From an uncultured Faecalibacterium sp. (GTDB taxonomy: Bacteria; Bacillota; Clostridia; Oscillospirales; Ruminococcaceae): a stretch of DNA of 14,384 bases. Positions 11,212-14,384 of this stretch are shown piece by piece. The notes below the pieces were generated by a model, which was not told where the DNA came from, ran no database searches, and saw only the letters and a list, made by a program, of their open reading frames with translations. Positions within the stretch are counted from its first letter, which is position 1. Each line of letters starts with the position of its first letter. A program made the position numbers and the translations under genes. Location of the stretch: positions 1-14,384 of the forward strand of contig CALDNF010000064.1 of the NCBI GenBank assembly GCA_937917475.1, read 5' to 3'.

Positions 11212-13704
11212 ATGCAAAAACCATCCCCTAAATCCAACAAGAAGGTCTATTACCGCCTGCGCCGCAGTGACCCGCATGAGCGTCTCAGCGCACCTCTGCG
11301 GAAGTTCAGCTACGGTGCGGCGGTATTTTTTGTTGCGGTGGCAGCTGCCATCGTGATCCACAGCCTGTATACCATCCAGATCAGGCAGGGAGCTACGTTC
11401 CGGCAGTATGCGGCCCAGCAGCAGCTGCTGGACAGCACCATTCAGGCCACCCGGGGCGAGATCTATGATACGTCCGGCATCACGCTGGCTTCCACCAGCG
11501 TGGTCTGGACCATCTGGGCCGACCCCAGCTATAGCACGGCCCTGTTTACCAGCAGCACCGACGAGGCCGGCACCGTGACCAGGACCGCTGACCCCGCCGC
11601 TCTGGCCGAGGTCAGCAGCCAGATCACCCTCCGGCTTCTGTCGGGGGACGGCAGCTCGCTGGACAGCGTGGACACCTCTTCGGAGGAGTACCAGAAGCAG
11701 TACCAGACGGTGTACGATGCCCTGTCCAAGAGCGACTCCTCCTATCAGGTGCTGGCCAACAAAGTAAACAACGCCATCAAGCTTTCCATCGAGAAATACG
11801 TTTCGGAGTACAACAAGGCTCACAAGCGGGCCAACGCCGAACAGGGCATCCGGAAGGGCCGGGTGTCGGTGTCCTCCACCAAGAGCTTCCAGCGGGATTA
11901 TCCCTACGGAGCCTTTGCGGCGGCGGTGCTGGGCTTCTGCGATGCCGACGGCCACGGTGCTTACGGTCTGGAAAAGTCCTATGAATCCACGCTGGCAGGC
12001 GTGAATGGCCGGACCATCACCCTCCGCAATGCCTACGGCAATGCCATCGCCGACCAGAGTGCCACCACCTATGCCGCCAAGGACGGCTCCAATCTGGTGC
12101 TGTCGCTGGATGTGAACGTGCAGGAAGTGGCGGAACGCTACCTCGAAGAGGCCATCAAGGCCAACAACGTGGAGAACCGGGGCTGCGCCATCGTCATGAA
12201 CGTCAAGACCGGTGCCATCCTTGCCATGGCGTCCAAGCCGGATTTTGACCCCAACAACCCGCTGGACTACACCGCCAATCTCGATTACCTCAATGAGCTG
12301 GTGCGGGCAGAGCCGGAGCTCTACGGCATCTACCTCAAAAATGAGGACGGCAGTTACAAGCTGGACGAACACGGAAACAAAATTCTGGACCCGGATGCCG
12401 ATTACTCGGGCTATTTCCGGGACATCCAGTGGAAGAACAAGGCCATCACCGAGCTGTATTACCCCGGAAGCGTCTTTAAAGTCATTACGGCGGCCATGGG
12501 CGTGGACTCGGGTCATGCCACCATCAACACCACCCTGAACTGCTCCGGTGCCTACAATGTGGCCAAGGAGACCTACCACTGCGCCGGCAAGAAGGCCCAC
12601 GGCGTCCAGAACCTTGCGCAGGCCCTGCGGAACAGCTGCAACATCTACTTCATCCAGCTGGGGCAGCGGATCGGTGCCAGCCTGTTCTACGATTACTTTG
12701 AGGCGTTCGGCTTCACCGAGCGGACCGGCGTGGACCTGCCCAACGAGACCAACTTCATGCAGTATTACAACGCCAGCCAGCTGGGCGAGGTGCAGCTTTC
12801 GTCCTCGGCTTTCGGCCAGGCCATGGCTGTGACCCCGCTGCAGGTCTGCACCGCCATCTCCGCTGCCGTCAACGGCGGCTATCTGGTCACGCCCCATGTG
12901 GTGGATAAGATCACCGACCAGAACGGCAACGTCATTCAGGAGATCGGTGCTAACGTCCGCCGTCAGGTCATCAGCGAGAGTGCCAGCGAGACCATCCGGC
13001 AGATCATGGAATATGAGGTGGGCGACGGCACCACCAGCGGCGGCGGCTCCAACGCCTATGTGGCAGGCTACCGCATCGGCGGCAAGTCGGGCACCTCGGA
13101 ACAGCTGAACATGGACCGCCGTGCCGACGGCGACTATAAAAAAGTGGCATCCTTTGCGGCGGTGCTTCCGGCGAACGACCCGGAGATCCTGGTCTACGTC
13201 ATGCTGGATGACCCCAACAATGCCCGCACCGACTACTCCTCCATTCTGGCGGCTCCTGTGGTGGGCAACATCATCAGTGAGATCGCTCCTTACCTCGGCA
13301 TTGCTACCGACGGCAAAGACCGCAGCCAGACCACCATCAAGGTGCCGGAGCTGGTGGGCAAGGAGTGGAGCAATGCGCAGGTCTCCCTGAACACCAAGGG
13401 CCTGAAGCATCAGCTGATGGAGAGCACCACCGACCAGACGGCTGCGGTAGTCACCTACCAGTACCCCAGAGCGGGCACTGAGGTGGCCTATGGCACCACC
13501 ATCTATCTGTACACCGATACTTACGAGGGCAGCCATACCGAAGTGCCGGATGTGACCGGCAAGAGTGCGGACTTTGCCCGCCAGATGCTTGCTGCTGCCG
13601 GGCTCAACTGCACTGTGGAGGGCGAGGGTCTGGTCCAGAGCCAGAGCGAAGAAGCCGGTTCCAGCGTGCAGCGGGGCACCGTGGTGAAGATCAGCTGCGG
13701 ATGA
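11212..13704 (+). CDS. ftsI: Class B penicillin-binding protein (FtsI/SpoVD type) with two PASTA domains
   Basis: This 830-residue transpeptidase cross-links peptidoglycan at the division site. It has a short basic cytoplasmic tail, one membrane span (about 38-56), and a dimerisation domain starting with the TRGEIYDTSG motif. The transpeptidase domain carries all three active-site motifs: S420-VF-K423, S475-C-N477 and K625-S-G-T628. Two PASTA domains follow at about 709-773 and 776-830, from VPELVGKEW and VPDVTGKSA. Two PASTA repeats recall pneumococcal PBP2X; B. subtilis SpoVD has one. The stretch between PDFD (residue 343 on) and Ser420 is longer than usual and contains a DGSYKLDEHGNKILDPD segment. 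Cys444 and Cys457 could form a disulfide. ATG 11212 is preceded by GAGGAG at seven bases. In sporeformers this locus often holds spoVD; the main septal FtsI role is favoured here but not proven. Confidence 0.93.
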   Translation: MQKPSPKSNKKVYYRLRRSDPHERLSAPLRKFSYGAAVFFVAVAAAIVIHSLYTIQIRQGATFRQYAAQQQLLDSTIQATRGEIYDTSGITLASTSVVWTIWADPSYSTALFTSSTDEAGTVTRTADPAALAEVSSQITLRLLSGDGSSLDSVDTSSEEYQKQYQTVYDALSKSDSSYQVLANKVNNAIKLSIEKYVSEYNKAHKRANAEQGIRKGRVSVSSTKSFQRDYPYGAFAAAVLGFCDADGHGAYGLEKSYESTLAGVNGRTITLRNAYGNAIADQSATTYAAKDGSNLVLSLDVNVQEVAERYLEEAIKANNVENRGCAIVMNVKTGAILAMASKPDFDPNNPLDYTANLDYLNELVRAEPELYGIYLKNEDGSYKLDEHGNKILDPDADYSGYFRDIQWKNKAITELYYPGSVFKVITAAMGVDSGHATINTTLNCSGAYNVAKETYHCAGKKAHGVQNLAQALRNSCNIYFIQLGQRIGASLFYDYFEAFGFTERTGVDLPNETNFMQYYNASQLGEVQLSSSAFGQAMAVTPLQVCTAISAAVNGGYLVTPHVVDKITDQNGNVIQEIGANVRRQVISESASETIRQIMEYEVGDGTTSGGGSNAYVAGYRIGGKSGTSEQLNMDRRADGDYKKVASFAAVLPANDPEILVYVMLDDPNNARTDYSSILAAPVVGNIISEIAPYLGIATDGKDRSQTTIKVPELVGKEWSNAQVSLNTKGLKHQLMESTTDQTAAVVTYQYPRAGTEVAYGTTIYLYTDTYEGSHTEVPDVTGKSADFARQMLAAAGLNCTVEGEGLVQSQSEEAGSSVQRGTVVKISCG

Positions 13705-13724
13705 GCGCAGAAACTTTCCAGAAC

Positions 13725-13919
13725 GCCAGAGGCTCCCCTACAAGGGGAGCTGTCGAACGAAGTGAGACTGAGAGGTTGGATGGAAGGTCAGCTGACCTAT
13801 ACATAAGCGGCTTTCGGTTTGTGGACCGAACGAACAGAGTTTGGATGAACGGCTGCTCGGTACAACCTCTCCGTCACAGCTGACGCTGTGCCACCTCTCC
13901 TAGTAGGAGAGGCCTTGGC
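13725..13919. repeat. Palindromic intergenic repeat (MITE-like), between the PBP gene and murF
   Basis: The ~195-bp element has imperfect inverted ends of about 55 bases. The left end begins GCCAGAGGCTCCCCT and ends GAGAGGTTG near 13779. The reverse complement of the right end begins GCCAAGGCCTCTCCT and also ends GAGAGGTTG, the last nine bases being exact. Each arm contains its own hairpins: 13732-13750 (eight pairs), 13875-13890 (CACAGC/GCTGTG) and 13894-13912 (CCTCTCC/GGAGAGG). The core holds a perfect 14-base palindrome, AGGTCAGCTGACCT (13785-13798), and TTCGGT/ACCGAA (13813-13830). No protein is encoded. I recall similar CCTCTCC-bearing intergenic repeats from Faecalibacterium genomes, but copy number cannot be tested here. 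No clear target-site duplication is seen at the edges. Confidence 0.75.
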
Positions 13920-13965
13920 AAAGAGAAAATGTTTGATCGAATGATTTTATAAAGGGGAATATGCG

Positions 13966-14384
13966 ATGGAAGCAATTTCTGCGAAAATTTTACTCAAGGG
14001 CCTTGTACCGGAAGGGTTTGCCGGGGAGGAGGCCATTGACCTTGTGACCACCGACAGCCGTCAGGTGCGCAAGGGCTGCATTTTTGTGGCCTTTCCGGGG
14101 GAACGGTTCGACGGCCATGATTTCGCCGCCGGTGCGCTGGAACACGGTGCCGCCTATGTGGTGGTAAACCACCCGGTGGAAGGAGTCCCGGCGGAAAAGG
14201 CCGTGGTCTGTCCCGACAGCTACCGGGCCATGATGACCATGGGCGCAAACTACCGCAGCCAGTACAGCCCCAAGGTAGTGGGTGTGACCGGCAGCGTGGG
14301 CAAGACCACCACCAAGCAGATGACCTACGCCGCCATTGCGGGCTTTGGCAATACCATCAAGACCGAGGGCAACCAGAACAATGA
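13966..14384 (+). CDS. murF: UDP-MurNAc-tripeptide--D-Ala-D-Ala ligase MurF, 5' part
   Basis: MurF adds D-Ala-D-Ala to UDP-MurNAc-tripeptide with ATP, the last cytoplasmic step of the pentapeptide precursor. About 139 residues are visible before the window ends. Signs of the family are TTDSRQVRKGCIFVAFPGERFDG in the N-terminal UDP-binding domain (split here as TTDSRQV and IFVAFPGERFDGHDF), the ATP loop GVTGSVGKTTTKQM at 106-119, and KTEGNQNN near the cut end, which corresponds to the MurF-typical TEGN-x-NN. Mur ligases share the loop, but the last motif separates MurF from MurC, D and E. The ATG at 13966 has AAAGGGG eight bases upstream; an out-of-frame ATG at 13961 is ignored. It lies downstream of the PBP gene but is separated by the palindromic repeat; no clear promoter was found in 13920-13950. 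Confidence 0.93.
   Translation, partial: MEAISAKILLKGLVPEGFAGEEAIDLVTTDSRQVRKGCIFVAFPGERFDGHDFAAGALEHGAAYVVVNHPVEGVPAEKAVVCPDSYRAMMTMGANYRSQYSPKVVGVTGSVGKTTTKQMTYAAIAGFGNTIKTEGNQNN

Noticed and set aside
9535..13536. Antisense open frame of 1333 codons on the minus strand across rsmH, ftsL and the PBP gene
   Set aside because: It mirrors three well-identified genes; G/C-ending codons leave few stops on the opposite strand. It has no family motifs and an amino-acid mix (Val/Gly/His/Leu rich) typical of such shadows.
13701..13883. Small plus-strand frame of 60 codons overlapping the PBP stop
   Set aside because: Most of it lies in the palindromic repeat; it lacks a ribosome site and has an irregular composition.
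13725..13919. Possible CRISPR array or tRNA-like gene in the repeat region
   Set aside because: The repeats are inverted, not direct with regular spacers, and no cloverleaf or T-loop consensus could be fitted.

Overview
The window reads as GC-rich Clostridia chromosome, most likely Faecalibacterium or a close relative in the Ruminococcaceae/Oscillospiraceae. The reasons are strong G/C-ending codon use, a SerC-SerA pair, a J-domain protein next to a DUF5685 protein, an rsmH-ftsL-PBP-murF division block without mraZ, and a palindromic intergenic repeat of a type I associate from memory with Faecalibacterium genomes. The genus assignment is inference; no rRNA is present.

Layout. (1) 1-1685, plus strand: the 3' end of serC followed by serA, two steps of serine synthesis, closed by a clear terminator at 1712-1750. 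(2) 1795-2855, plus: a one-gene unit with its own promoter, encoding an unrecognised secreted protein. (3) 2876-2926: a hairpin terminator with T-runs on both strands, between convergent units. (4) 2950-4937, minus: a tight three-gene operon in the order membrane zinc-ribbon protein, DUF5685 protein, J-domain protein with a low-complexity middle and a cysteine-rich hydrophobic tail. This is the best candidate for an undescribed system. (5) 5044-7440, minus: a cytoplasmic GH2-family protein whose usual acid/base Asn-Glu pair reads Ser-Gly. (6) 7599-8219, minus: a flavodoxin-fold protein with a four-cysteine cluster, ended by a strong terminator. (7) 8270-8336: divergent promoters separating it from rsmD. 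(8) 8385-9403, plus: rsmD overlapping a coiled-coil protein gene, with a terminator. (9) 9529-14384, plus: the cell-wall and division cluster rsmH, ftsL-like, class B PBP with two PASTA domains, and murF (cut by the window end).

In the last block, RsmH methylates 16S rRNA. The FtsL-like bitopic protein and the PBP belong to the septal peptidoglycan machinery. MurF makes the pentapeptide precursor that such PBPs use. The block is interrupted twice: by a terminator-like hairpin between the ftsL-like gene and the PBP gene (11165-11190), and by a ~195-bp palindromic repeat between the PBP gene and murF (13725-13919). Either could set the relative expression of these genes.

No tRNA, rRNA, CRISPR array, transposase or phage gene was seen. 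No stretch longer than 300 bases lacks a feature.
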